DNA of 64,000 bases from Zonotrichia leucophrys gambelii (GCF_028769735.1 NC_088186.1:9145001-9209000); one strand, 5' to 3'; shown: positions 35,161 to 46,964, numbered from the stretch's first letter. Numbers and translations: made by a program. The notes: generated by a model not told the origin, from the sequence alone.

Positions 35161-35584
35161 TTGGGATGTGATTAAGGAAACATCCGCGTGATTTGGAAAA
35201 AAATTACTTCACTACTATGCTATATTGCCCTGTGGATTTGGAACTAAATTATATTTCCCTATGGATTCAGGGAAGCTAGATTTGACCACCGGATTTGACA
35301 TATAACCCCGTGGATTTGGGGAAACATGATTTGGCTACTAAACTATTGGTAAAATATATCAATTACAGCTATTAGTGTTTATAAAATATAAAGATAAGCA
35401 CTTTGTAAGCTATAAAACTGAACTAGCATTTAGGAATATATATATCTGTGCTGTAATAGGCTGTTTGAACACTTGTATAACTCTTAGTTCTAAATTAAAT
35501 GTACAAATATGTCATAATGTAATTTATTTGAATATGTGCTTCTGGAAAAGCTGCAACTCTGTGGTTAAAAGAAAAAGGGGGAAT

Positions 35585-35834
35585 TTTAGGGGGTCACAGA
35601 ATGAGTAAATGAAGGTGATATAGAATGTAATTGTATCCTCCAATGGGCTGCAGCTGGACTCTATTACTAAAGATCAGGAGCAGGCTGGATGATAACAGGC
35701 AACACCTGTAGCCAATATGAACAAGTGGTATAAAAGAGTGGATTGGTGGGAACTGGAGTCAGATGGCTGCTGCAAGGATCAGGAACAGTCAATGCTTAGA
35801 GGAGCTGCCTGCGAGAAACCTTGAGGAGACAACA
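35585..35834 (+). repeat. 3' LTR of the mini-provirus
   Basis: Follows the polypurine tract and aligns with the 5' LTR through AATGAAGGTGATATAGAATG, CAGGCTGGATGATAACAGGC, TATAAAAGAGTGGATTGGTG and the GACAACA end. The initial TG has become TT. Confidence 0.9.
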
Positions 35835-38089
35835 CTGTGGGGTCACTGCTCAGAGAGAACAAAACATCCCAGAGTGGTTCCAACACAAATCCTCTTTCCC
35901 ACACAAATCCCACAGCAGCTCCTGGTTTATTTTTTTAATTTAAAAAAAAATTAACTGTGCCCATCCCAATGCAGCAGAAATGTTATCCTCAGGACACAAG
36001 TTTTACAAGGAATAACACCCTAATTAAAAAATCTTTCAGGTTTTCCTTTCATCCTCCAGGTAAATTCAAATTATTTCTTCCTTTGAGGGATCTCCAGCAG
36101 CCTTAAAAACCAAAGGCTGCTGATTTTTCTTTCTCTGCCCCTAAAGCACCAGGTGCAGGTTTTAAAACCTCTTTTAAATTTGTGGTTTCTGCTCCATTCT
36201 CCTGGGTGTAATTCTGCTGGATTTCCATCCTGAAGGAGCAGCAAACGCAGCTGTTCCTCCCTCACAACCAGCTCAGCCCTCAGCAGATGTTTGCTTTGTA
36301 ATATATCTGTGGCTCCTTCCATGCAGACATTGCAGATGACTCCAAAAATTCATTAATTTTTTTACCTGATATTTCAAATTCCAGCTCAAACTGTTACTCC
36401 CATTTCACAGATAAAGCTCTTGTCTATAAGGACATCCCTGGTTCATGTCCCTTTCTGTTTTCTAGAGCTCTAAATTTTAATTTAAATCAATTTCTCACAG
36501 GGTAAAACCCATTTTTGGTGCTACCCATCATGGTGTGCATCATTAAAACTGAATTTTCTTGAATATATTCAGCCAGTTAAAGCCTTTTCCATAGGAAGGA
36601 GGGGGATTTATGGATGCTGAGCTCTGGGTTTGGCCACTCCTTTCAGTCCAGAATTTCTGGGCATTCCTCAAGAATTTTATACAAATTTACATCAAATTCC
36701 CACATCCCTCATATATGTTTATATGCTTTTTCAGGGATCACTAGCAGTGTACAGAGAGGAGAAAACACTTCCTGCTTGGATATTTAGGAAAATAAAGCCT
36801 CACTTGTAGTGGGTTTACACTCCAGTTTAGTGACGATAAAGCAGGAGCTGCTGGATGTCACCAGAGACATTCTGCATGACCAGCAGTGAGATTTGAAAAG
36901 CAAATTTTGGGGGCAATTGTAAATTCTGCTCTGAATAAATGAACAGGAAGAAAATCCTGTCAATATGTTGAAAAAAACTTAAAGGTGAGGGAACCTAAAG
37001 TGATTGAGGAGCAGTCTCAGGAATCACTGAAAATTGGGTGGCAGAGCTTGAGTCAGTGCAAGGCCAGAACAGGAAGAGCAGGAGAGGGAGCTGGGAGCAG
37101 ATTTTTCATAGATTGAAAGCAAAGGTGGTGATTTTTTTTTTTTCCCCACAAAAATGAGTCATTCCTAAGCTGGTGAGTTCTGTAACAGCCACAGGGTGAT
37201 CAAGCTGCAGTTAAATATAGCCCCAGCTCTGAGAGCTGCTCTTACAGGTCACAGAGCCCAGAAATGGCCCAAATGCCACATAAAAAATCCAAATTAGCAT
37301 CCAGAAGTGGGGAAAGTTGAGATGTTCCAGTCCTGAGGCAGGAAAGTTTTCTGCCTTCCCTAAACAGAGGCAATTTCAATTGCTCCTGGTTCTCCCACAT
37401 TAAATTCAGCGCTGATCTCAATTAATTTCACAGAATAAATGTCAGGAGAGTCTCCTGGGACCAACTGACTCCTGAGTAACTTCCTTGTATCTCTGGGCCA
37501 TTTTTGGGGCTTGCATGATCATATTTACTCAGCAGGAAATCCCTCATTCTCCAGGTATGTGTCTAATTGAATTTTAGCTTTTTCCTTTTCTTTTGAAAGC
37601 CCTAGTGATTTGGCGGGGGGGGAGGGTATAATAAATAAAATTAAACTTAAAAAAATCCCCAAGAGAGTTTTTGGAGAAGCTTTATGATTTGGCAATGCTG
37701 TTGAATCCATCAATATTTAATTAGACTTTATAAACATCCCCAAAGTCAGGTTTCTAACCCTCCCTGTCAGCTGCTGAAATATTCACAAGAAAGCACTTAA
37801 AGGATTAAGAAAGAAGGAGGATGAGCTTCATTATCCAAGAATTGTGCTGGGCCTCATCTCCCCTCTTTGCACATGCATGGGATGCCCATAAATCTGGGAG
37901 GATCTTTGCCTCCAGGCTGGAGATTTCTGTGAGCACAGAAACAGCTGAGCTGCTGAAAGGGGGAAAAAATTCCCATTAAAAAAAAAAAAAAAAGGAAAAA
38001 CTTCTAAACAACAGAGTAACAGAGACACATTAAAGACAGCCATGAGCAGCATTTTAAGAGAGGAGGGATGCAGAACACAGAGTTGGAAC

Positions 38090-38410
38090 AGAAAATAAAA
38101 TTATAAAAATTTATTTATAATAAAAAATTACTTATAATAAAATTATTTATAATAACAAAAATATTTATAATAAAATTATTTATAAGAATGCTATTTATAA
38201 AAATTCTATAATAAAATTATTTAGAGCAACAGTATTTAAAATAAAATTATATATAATAGAAAATATTTAATAATTTATATTATATAAAATATATATTAAA
38301 TAATACTGTATATTATGATTTAATAAAAATATTTTATTATTATAAATATCTTTATTACAAATATGATAAAATGTTTGTAATAAAATATTTATAATAATAA
38401 AAATATTTTT
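38090..38410. repeat. AT-rich low-complexity tract
   Basis: Degenerate TTATAATAAAATTATTTA repeats over about 320 bp with almost no G or C. Confidence 0.95.
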
Positions 38411-38724
38411 CACCTGGGGGCCACCAGGCTGTTTGGAGGGTTTGTTGGGAGAAAGCTCCAGAAAAGCTGGGAGTTGGAGCCAGTCCTGCAGGAAAAGGGG
38501 AGATGAGAGAGCAGCTCAGCCACAGCAAGGATGTGGTTTTTGATGGGAACCTTTGGCTGGTTTGCTCTGCAGCAGCTGGAGGAGGGTGGGAAATGTGAGG
38601 AAGTCTCGGTGTCCCTCAAGTGTGGAGCTGCACTGGGGACCCAAAGAGCCAAAAATGTTGGGAAATCTTGAGTGCAGCAGTGCCAGATCCACCCCAGAGC
38701 TCAGCACCAACCCTGAGCACCACA

Positions 38725-38960
38725 TCTCTGTGGCTTTTGAGCAATTCCATGGGGTGGTTTGGGGTGCAAAGACCTCAAAGCCCATCCAGGACACCTCCCA
38801 CCAGCCCAGGCTGCTCCAGCTCCATCCAGCCTGGCCTTGGCATCCAGGGGCATGGACTGCTGCACCTTTCCCTAAAAATAAAAACCACCTGTGCCTGCTG
38901 CTGCCTCAGCTCGTGGGCAGAGAGCTCTGCCACTGGCAGGAGGAGAGAAATTAAAGTTTT
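38725..38960 (-). mobile_element. CR1 LINE 3' fragment
   Basis: Plus-strand text CATCCAGGACACCTCCCACC, AGCCCAGGCTGCTCCAGCTC and CCATCCAGCCTGGCCTTGGC is a reverse-oriented CR1 3' part. Confidence 0.75.
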
Positions 38961-40210
38961 AAAACACAACCAGCCCAATGGGGTCATTGTGACTGATGGC
39001 AGCAGCACAGGAATGGGTGAGAAAAGCTAAAAATGTGCAAAAATCCCTTTAATTCTCCTCACAAATTCACCTGAGTATGCCAAGAAATCAAAACTCTGCA
39101 ATAGCCCAAACACCAAGGGCAACAGTCACAACCCTGGGCTGAGCTGTTCTCAGTGTAAACATTCTCCAACAGAAATCTGTGTCCACATCCAGAAAATTCA
39201 CACCAGTGTCACTGCCATCCTGTCACTGCCATCCCCTGCCAGGACCTGGCTTTGTGCCTCCGATTTCTCTTACACCTGGGGAGAGGCAGGAATATCCCAA
39301 CATCTCCCCTGAGTGCTCACAACAGCCTCTGCAAATTCTTTTGCCTGGAGCTGATTGGAAAATTTTAATTCTTTAATCCATCACCAGCCTCAGCAAGGTA
39401 AGGGACACAAAGTTGAGACCAAACTAAACACAAAATATTCCCTGCAAGCTGAAATAAAGAAAGCTGCAGGGGAATGAACCTCTCTGCAGTGCAAGCTGCT
39501 CACCAGAGGGGCAAAAGCAGCATCACAATGCCTGAATTTGCTCCTGGGCTTCCAATCAGCCAAAAAAACTTAATTGGTTCTCCTCTGCTCTTGGAAACAG
39601 AAAATATGAGATGAGATGAGCAATGCCCACTCTGGGATAAAGCAAATACAAAATATTCACTGCAACCAAAAATAAAGCTGAAAGGGAATAAACATCCAGG
39701 TGCCTCTCTGCAATGCAAAGTGGTCATCAGAGGTGCAGCAGGTGATGCCTCAGGCTTCGATTTTCTATTTTTCCCATTCTGTGCTGCTTTAGTGTGAGGG
39801 TCTGAGCTTCATATGAGGGCATGGTGAGCTCTGTGCACAGAGCACAATTGTCTAAAACAATTCCTGCTCCAGCTGGGCACCAAGGACAAATGATCCAAAT
39901 CTCAGCCCAAGAGCACAAACACCGTGGGCTGAAGAGAGAAAACAAGGATGGGACTTCATAACATAAAGATGTAATTGGACAATGAACTGCAAGATGCAAA
40001 TGGAGCAGAACTTATAAAAATGCGAGATCTCATGACCAAGCTCTCCTTTGCTCCCATCTTGGAGCCACCTGGGTGCCCTTCAATAAATCTCCACTTTATT
40101 CCCCTTAACTCCATCTGGCCTCTGTTCCAGCTCCTTCAGGCACCCCAGGGGACAGCTCAGGGTGTCCCCCTTGCTTTGGAATTTACAATAAAATGCAGTG
40201 TCCCACCTAC

Positions 40211-40278
40211 CTTGGTCAGCTCCTGGGCGTTGGCCAGGTTGTCCACAGCGATGGCCAAGAACACGTTCAGGAGAGTAT
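40211..40278 (-). CDS. CACNA1B: CACNA1B exon (about e17): IIS6 gate
   Basis: 68 nt. The first two bases complete Tyr from the previous exon (NYTLLN), then TLLNVFLAIAVDNLANAQEL and TK. It forms the cytoplasmic half of the domain II S6 helix, whose VFLAIAVDNLA motif lines the intracellular gate and is nearly invariant across Cav1 and Cav2 channels. It ends in phase 0 with donor GTAGGTGG. The acceptor is CTCCCACAG with a U12-like branch site 13 nt upstream of the exon. Confidence 0.97.
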
Positions 40279-40289
40279 CTGTGGGAGCA

Positions 40290-40298
40290 GCTAAGGAA
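40290..40298 (-). promoter_or_regulatory. U12-type branch-point-like element of intron 16
   Basis: The transcript-strand sequence TTCCTTAGC matches the minor-intron branch consensus TTCCTTRAY at all but one position. Its adenine lies 13 nt before the e17 acceptor, within the narrow distance typical of U12 introns. The acceptor has little polypyrimidine tract, also typical. Confidence 0.75.
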
Positions 40299-40581
40299 AA
40301 GCTCTTCACACAGCACAGGAGCAATTGTTCCCTCCCTGCTGCCCCTTTTTCCCTCCTCAGTTTTTTATGGATTGATCTCTGGAAGCTTTGCCACCATTCC
40401 CAGCTCACCCACCCTGCCCAGAGCTGGCCCTGCAGGGCTGGACACACATTTGTGTCCCCAGCACCTGTCTGCAGAGGGGACAGGACCTGAGGGGTGCCAC
40501 CCCATCAGAGGGGCAGGGTGGGATCCCCTGCTGCCCCCAGAGGCACCACAGCCCCTGGTTCTCCACCCCTCCAGCCCACAA

Positions 40582-40665
40582 ATGCAGGTTTCGGCCTCAT
40601 TTTCCCCTCACGCAGATTTCAGCCTCATTTTCCCCTCATGCAGATTTCAGCCTCATTTCCCCCTC
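40582..40665. repeat. 28-bp tandem repeat, three copies
   Basis: The unit TTTCAGCCTCATTTTCCCCT plus CATGCAGA repeats three times. Confidence 0.9.
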
Positions 40666-42380
40666 TTGTTTAAAAGCACAACCACTGGAGCTGCAGGAAA
40701 TGGGTCATTTTAAGCCAACATTTACATTTTTATACACACAGAGCTGTATAAAGTCATGGAGAACATGGAGAAGTGAATCTCAGGTCGTTGCTGCTGGGAG
40801 GAAACCATCCTGGCTTATCTCACTGGGGTCAGGGTGGCAATGGGGCACCCCAGACCTGCCCCAGAGCAGCACACCCAGCCCCATTCATGAGCTCTGCTGA
40901 TAAAACAGCCCCTAAGCCCAGCCCAGAGCCCAGCTAAGCCAGGGCAGAGCCCAACCCAGGCCTCTCAGCAGAGCTCTGCATCCCATCCCTGAGACACAAC
41001 ACTGGCCTGGAATTATTTATTCCTCTTTTACTTTCATTTTTCCACTTCATGATTTCAGCTTTTGCTGAGTTTATTGTTGTTATTCCAGCCTTGTGGCTGC
41101 AAAACAGCCCCAGAGCAGCCATAAATCAGCTGCCTTTGCATAGGGAAGGAGGGCAAGCAAAGCAAGGAGAAAATGTGTTTGGCTCTTGCACATCACCTGG
41201 GGACAGGAGAGTCACTCACTGCAGAGCTCTGTTTGCTCCTCCAGGTAGGAATGTGCACGGGAATGGTTTATAAACCCACTGAAAGGACTGCAGGAGATTT
41301 AGGAAATTAATCCAGGTGTTTGCAGGAGGCTCCAGGAGAGCTGGAGAAGGACAGGGATGGAGGGACAGGACACAGGGAATGGCTCCCACGGCGAGGGGGT
41401 AAAGTTTTGAGGGATTTGGGGAAGGAATTCCAACAGTCTGGAAACACTTCCAAGCCTCCTATCAGGGAATAAGTGTCCCAGAAGTAAAACTGCCTCCCAC
41501 ACCCTCTGGAAGTGGCTCATGTAACACAGGCAACCCCTGGAAATGGAATGAATTTCTTTTTATCAGATCAGCCTGGCCTGATCCATTCCCAAGCAGACAC
41601 AGTCTGGCAGACTTGGGTGTTTCTGCCCCAAAAAAGGTCCCTCAGCCCTCTCTGCAGGGATTCCCAAATTTCTCCCAAACTCCAGGCTCTTCTCTCTTCT
41701 CAGGCTGTGTAATCTGGATGAGGCAGTGCCTGGAGCCAGGAATCATCTCCTGCCTGGCACCTGAGGGCCAGGGAAGGGCAGCATCCTCCAGGCAGCTCCT
41801 GCTTTTCTTTTCAGGCTCCTCTGCAGTTTTTCTTGGAGTTTTTTTTCTTTTCCTTCTTTTTTATTGCCTCAACAGATGCCTCAATTTATCAATTAAGTGG
41901 ATAACAGTGAGCCCAGGCATGGTGTAATTTCCTGGAAAATGGGCCAAATCCTGTTGTTACTTTAATCATAAAACTTTCATTAAACCATTTCTGGTTCCAC
42001 ACAGACTCTCTGGAAATGGAAATGTAACATGAGACACTTCCCACTTAGAAAAATAAACTTTTCCTTGCTGTGATCCATTGAAAAAGCAAATTATTCCCTC
42101 TCTCTCTGTGCTCACAGAGCCTCACCTGCAGCAAACTCATCCCAACCTGCAGGACTCAGGGAGGATCAAAAAATCCCACCTGGCACATCCTTCCTTCCTC
42201 AACGCCCCAGTGATGTCCCATGGAGCTCAAGGAGCCACCAGCACGGGGCTGTGGGCAAAGGGCATGGCAGAGGCACTGGAGATGTCTGGAGGAACTCAGG
42301 AAAAAGAGCCCTGGATCACCTCAGCTGCAGAAGGGAAAATAAGAGAGCTGCACCTGATGAGATTTAGGGAGAAGGTGGGT

Positions 42381-42986
42381 TGTTGGGGAAGATGAAACAG
42401 GGAAGCCTTACAAATTTGATTGCCTGGCAAAAGATTTTGAGAATATAGAAACTATAAGTGAGATTGAAATGAAAGCAAGCTTTGAGATCCCTCAGTTACT
42501 GAACAACTGGAAAACAATGGTGTGGCCAGCTGAAGGTGATCCCCTTTTGATGGAACAACACCCTCTGCTTGCAGACAGGCCCAAGGGTCAGAGCAGACCC
42601 TACAGCTTGGCAGAAGGGGCCCAAAGAGGAGTTTGTAGGGTTTAAAATGTAACACAGGATGGTAATGTAGTGATTCTTACAGGCTGTATGTAAATGCTGT
42701 AGGATTTGTATCTTGTACTGGATTGGTTAGTGAGAATCAGAATCTTGAACACAGAAAAAGATTTATTGTATTGTAATGGGAACCTTGCTCTCTTACCCTT
42801 TTACTCTCTTTCCCTCCCATCCTCTCTCCCCCTCTCTTCTCTCATTCCTGCTCTGAGCTGTGTTTGGCAGCTCCCAGCAGGGCCCTGCACCCAGGCCCTT
42901 TGCAATAAACCCCAAGTTCCAGACCTGGCTGCAGAGATCTCTCGTCTCCATCCATCCCGACTGTCCTACCCCCCGATGCTCCTACA
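42381..42986 (+). mobile_element. Solo LTR, family B, with perfect 6-bp target duplication GTGGGT
   Basis: Begins TGTTGGGGAAGATGAAACAG and ends GATGCTCCTACA. GTGGGT flanks it at 42375-42380 and 42987-42992. Nearly colinear with the copy at 15445 but has an extra TTACTCTCTTTCCCTCCC stretch before the poly(A) signal. Confidence 0.92.
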
Positions 42987-43690
42987 GTGGGTGAGGTGAG
43001 GTTCTCACTCTCCAAATCCCAAATCCATGGCAGGGGCAGGAGATCCCCTCCTCTTGAACATGACCTGCTCAGCAGGGAGAAGTCCCCTCTGAATTAAAGG
43101 TGAGGAAGGGAATTCACGCCCCGCTCCTCAGGAACGCTGGGGCTCAGCAGCTCACAGGTGAAACATCCCTCCCTCAGCTGTGCTGTCAAGCCTGATTACA
43201 GCTTAATCCCATTTCCAAATGCCAAGCCCAAAGGATTTAGAGCTCTCCCTCCCTCCCTGCTCTCCTCTGACCCAGTTTTGCAGAGCCTGGTGTTTCTGGA
43301 AGGGCCGTGCTGCCTGCTGTGAGGAGATGTCTGAGCATCACTGCCATGGCTCCTCCAGGAATGGGATAAATCCTTGGGGACACTCGTGTGACAGGCACAG
43401 CTCCCACTGCCTGCTCTGCTCCTTATCCTGCAGGACAGAGTTCCAGCCCAGCCAAAGGGCTGGAGCACTGCTGTGCCACCCATGGGCACCAATGTCATCG
43501 ATGGCACCTTCTGTCCCCTCCACTCCAGCTGCAGCAGCCCATTTCTGCAGGAACTCTTTCTTGAGCCCCAGTATTTCCCCCAGTTCATCCCTCCCCTTCT
43601 CCTGCATCTCCAGCCCAAACAAGACTCCAAGGAAAAGAGGAATGCTGGGACTGTCCTAGAGGATCATCAGGACAGTGGCACCAAGGATGG

Positions 43691-43698
43691 AAGGATAC
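43691..43698 (-). promoter_or_regulatory. U12-type 5' splice site of intron 16
   Basis: Read on the transcript strand, e16 is followed by GTATCCTT, a perfect match to the minor-spliceosome donor consensus and unlike every other donor in the window (all GTAAG-, GTGAG- or similar). Exon phase confirms that the cut is before this GT: NYT is formed by T plus AT from e17. Minor introns at conserved positions of voltage-gated channel genes are established knowledge. Confidence 0.88.
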
Positions 43699-43816
43699 AG
43701 TTACCAAACAGCGTGAGCACGATGAAGTAGATGGAGGAGAACATTCCGGAATGGACGCCGCCCTGCGACTCTATCCCGTGGTACATCACAGCGTTCCAGT
43801 CCTCGCCCGTCAGGAT
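43699..43816 (-). CDS. CACNA1B: CACNA1B exon (about e16): domain II selectivity filter and start of IIS6
   Basis: 118 nt reading [20 protein letters not shown], then [19 protein letters not shown], plus the first base of a Tyr codon. The Glu in LTGEDWN is the domain II member of the EEEE ring that selects calcium. The stretch VHSG replaces the VSKG I recall for mammals, and the exposed loop before S6 is otherwise conserved. The acceptor is CTCTGTGCAG. The donor is GTATCCTTCC, a U12-type site described separately. A minisatellite of GTGAGT-containing units begins about 25 nt upstream of the acceptor. Confidence 0.97.
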
Positions 43817-43840
43817 CTGCACAGAGCAGGGGGACACAGA

Positions 43841-44043
43841 GGGTCACTCACAGGAAGGGTCACTCACAGTAAAGGGTCACTCACAGGACAGGGTCACTCA
43901 CAGGAAGGGTCACTCACAGGAAGGGTCACTCACAGGAGAGGGTCACTCACACAGAGGGTCACTCACAGAGAGGGTCACTCACAGAAAGGGTCACTCACAG
44001 GAAGGGTCACTCAAAGGAAGGGTCACTCACAGGAAGGGTCACC
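43841..44043. repeat. 16-bp minisatellite of splice-donor-like units
   Basis: The unit GGGTCACTCACAGGAA is repeated about 12 times with 13-19 bp spacing. On the transcript strand each unit reads CTGTGAGTGACCC; eleven units contain a perfect GTGAGT. It starts about 25 nt upstream of e16. Confidence 0.97.
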
Positions 44044-44045
44044 TC

Positions 44046-44616
44046 TGATGCCAGCAACGGGGGCTATTTACAGACGCGAATGAGACAGGGCTGCTGCTGA
44101 AAGCACCGTGAGCTGTTTTATTTTCCAGCATCAGTCTCATTGCATGATTATGACAATGAGAAGATGCCAGCAGCTCACATTCTAAGCAGCAAACCAAAAA
44201 ACTTTATGATACAACTTACTTTATAAGCTTCTTGACCAAGCACCAAAAGCCAAAGCACATTGACAGTAGTTCTATCCAACCACTATAAGCACACGTACCT
44301 TTGGTTAAAACAATGCTTGCTTATTTAAATACAATACCTGCTTGTGAGCCTTAAAACACAACACAAAGAGCTCCATTATTAAGCTTTAACCTTCCTAATA
44401 TCTTGCTAGATAAACTTTCTGCAGCTTAGAGAGCTATTCTGACAAGCATTAATACACACACCATTGTTCTATTTGCCCTTGCTTTTCTACACTTTAAATA
44501 CTTTTTCTGCTGACCTATCTCATGGCTGCTGCTTTAGCTCTACTCACAGTTCTGCTGTATCTAAAGCCTACATCTTGCAGCTTTCCCAAAACCCTCTAAT
44601 TTTGTAGATTCCCACA
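44046..44616 (-). mobile_element. Solo LTR with 5-bp target duplication ACCTC
   Basis: On the minus strand it starts TGTGGGAATCTACAAAATTA, has TATAAAGTAAG and AATAAAACAGCTCACGG, and ends TTGCTGGCATCA. ACCTC flanks it at 44041-44045 and 44617-44621. A five-base duplication suits the ERVL class. Same orientation as the gene. Confidence 0.82.
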
Positions 44617-44624
44617 ACCTCATC

Positions 44625-45211
44625 ACTCTCTACAGCTCCCTGCAAGGTGGCACCCACAGGCAGGGTGCTCTGACACTGACCCACAGCCACACACTGGCAC
44701 TGCTGAGGGCACACCCTGAGTGCTGTGTCCAGTTCTGACCCCTCAGTTTGGGAAGGACCTTGAGGACCTGGAGCACTTCCAGAGGGGACAGCAGGGCTGG
44801 AGAGGGGCTGGGAGCACAAACCCTGTGAGGAACCCCTGAGGGAGCTGGGGGTGCTCAGCCTGGAGAAAAGGAGACTCAGGGCTGCCCCCATCACTGCACA
44901 GCTCCTGAAAGGGGCCTGTGCTCAGCTGGGGCTGGGCTCTGTCTGCAGCAGCACTGACACAGCCAGAGCACACAGCCTCAAGCTGTGCCAAGGGAAATAC
45001 AGGTTGGATATCAGGAAAAAGGTTTTCACTGAAAGAGAGATAAATTTCTGGAATGGCTGCCCAGGGAGGTGGTGGAGTCCCCATACCTGGGTGTGTTGAA
45101 CAAAGTCTGGATGTGGCACTGGGTGCCAGGGTTCAGTTGAGGGGTTGGGGCTGGGTTGGATTCGATGATTTTGAAGGTCTCTTCCAACCTGGTCATTCTG
45201 TGAACTCTGTG
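44625..45211 (+). mobile_element. CR1 LINE 3' end
   Basis: Shows the CR1 order GAGGAACCCCTGAGGGAGCT, GCTCAGCCTGGAGAAAAGGA, GGAATGGCTGCCCAGGGAGG, GAAGGTCTCTTCCAACC and a terminal ATTCTGTG repeat. 5'-truncated. Confidence 0.93.
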
Positions 45212-46964
45212 AAAGGCAGCTCTGGGCGAGCCAGGCTGAGCAAAGCCACCAGGGAATATCCCTGGGAAATAAGGAGCAAAACTCTGGAATTCTGGGCACA
45301 TCAGCACATCCTCTGCCTGCCCCAACAGAGCCAAGCAATGACCACTTTTAGTGCATTAAACATCAGCATGTGAAGATCCAATTCCTAAACAGGAAGCTGT
45401 CTTTGGGTTTAGCAGGTGAAAGAGAAAAAAACCTGCCACTTTTTTTTTTTTTTTACAAAAGCAAGGGAAAAAGTGTCAAAGTTTAAATGGACTTGCAAAA
45501 CGTAAATACTTCACAACATAGGATACAAACAAGTAAAAAAAAATTAAAACTATTGAAAAAGGAACAAGTTATTTAAATGTGTCCAATTTTGATAACTGCT
45601 GGGTAAATAATTCAAAACAGAGTTTACAAAAGAAAACTAATTGAAATTTGTCCTAAACTTAAAGCTGCTTTGGGAGGGTCAATTATTCTTACAGTTAACT
45701 TCAAAAAAATTGGCTCTGAACAGTCTAAAAGCAATAAACTTAAAAGGACTTAATCTTTCATAGTATCCAGGAGTTAAATGTATAAAACAAATAAATTCAT
45801 TTCATAATAAACAGTTCCTAATTTTCTTGTAATTTTGACTTGAATTTATAATTTAAAAACCAAAACATGTAGTATTAAATTGACTAAAAAATAACTAGCT
45901 CCTGGTTACTATTCTTTTAACAACTTAACTTTTCATTAACATTAATACAAAATTGTATTTTGTTAATACAATTACAAAACACCCAAAACCAAAACTGAAA
46001 AAAAAAAGAAAAAATAAAACAAAAAAACCAAAACAGACAAAAACACACACACAAAAAAAAAAGAAGATAAAAAGTGCTAAGCCATAAGTATGCTGTAGTA
46101 ATGGAGTTCCATGTGCAGGATGCTTGGAATGACTGCAAATTCCAGCCTGCAAACTCCAGCCTGGCTGGCAGCTGCTGAGAGAGGAAATTTCTGGCTGCAG
46201 GGATGGTGCTGATGACAGCACTGGGCAAGAGTGAGTCTAGACACAAGGACACCCAGTGCAGACACCAATTCCTCTCCCAAATGCACAATTCAGCCTCAAA
46301 TAATTCCAAAATCAGGATTCAGACCCAACAGTGCTGGAGCTACTCTGGATTTGCACCACCGAATATGGAACAGGGCTTTGGGCTTTCAAATCTGCCACTC
46401 AATTATGCAGAGTATTGTCCACAAATGTGCATTCACAGAATTTCCATGAATTCACAGCTGCTCCTGCTTTCTGGGAATAGCCATAAAGTGATTTCTGATC
46501 ACACAAATATTCATGGAAAGGGCAGCCACTGGGAACTTTTCTATTTCCAAGCAGACCAGGATTTGCAGGTATGACTAAGTGCAGCAGGGTCTAGGTTCAA
46601 AATCCAACTTTTGGATTATTTAGGAGTGGAAGAGTGGAACAAAAAGATCAAGTTTAAAAAAAAAAGAGATGTTTTATGGGGCTTTTGCAGAGAGATAAAT
46701 AATCTAAACTGAGCAGCCTGCTTGGAGAAGCTGAGGATGCTCCCTGAGGCTCTGGAAGGAGGAGCTGGTGTCCTTCCCACTGTCACCCATCAGCTGCAGG
46801 AATTACTTCAGTAATTAGGGAGCAGCCTGAAGGATCCAGGATCTGCTGGCTCTGTCCTCAAGCAGTTAATGAAATTCATTCAGGTCTCTTTAGGGATGCT
46901 GTAAGGAATTTTTGCTGAGGAGAGGGAAGGACAGCACTGCAGAGGGAGAGGCACAGGCGATGAG

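Larger units (their letters stand above)
34858..35834 (+). mobile_element. Non-autonomous endogenous retrovirus (mini-provirus) with 6-bp target duplication CTGTGG
   Basis: A complete 977-bp unit: 5' LTR (34858-35140), tRNA-Trp-type primer-binding site (35143-35160), 424 bp of non-coding interior, a polypurine tract AAAAGAAAAAGGGGGAA (about 35567-35583), and 3' LTR (35585-35834). CTGTGG flanks both sides (34852-34857 and 35835-35840). No gag, pol or env frame is present, so it must have been mobilised in trans or be internally deleted. Antisense to CACNA1B. Confidence 0.9.
33003..40210 (-). other. Intron between e17 and e18
   Basis: 7.2 kb. It holds a 30-bp minisatellite (33091-33310), a mini-provirus (34858-35834), an AT-rich TTATAATAAAA tract (38090-38410), a CR1 fragment (38725-38960) and a pair of related 90-bp segments (39420 and 39640). 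The block 35835-38089 shows nothing recognisable. Confidence 0.8.
40279..43698 (-). other. Intron 16 (U12-type)
   Basis: 3.4 kb, spliced by the minor spliceosome judging from its donor and branch site. It holds a 28-bp triple repeat (40582-40665) and a family B LTR (42381-42986). The rest is unassigned. Confidence 0.85.

Noticed and set aside
43731..44083. Plus-strand frames of 105-110 codons with a repeated [14 protein letters not shown] peptide
   Set aside because: They are translations of the 16-bp minisatellite.
45430..46075. A/T-rich block as another LTR
   Set aside because: No TG/CA ends, no target duplication and no match to the other elements in the window.
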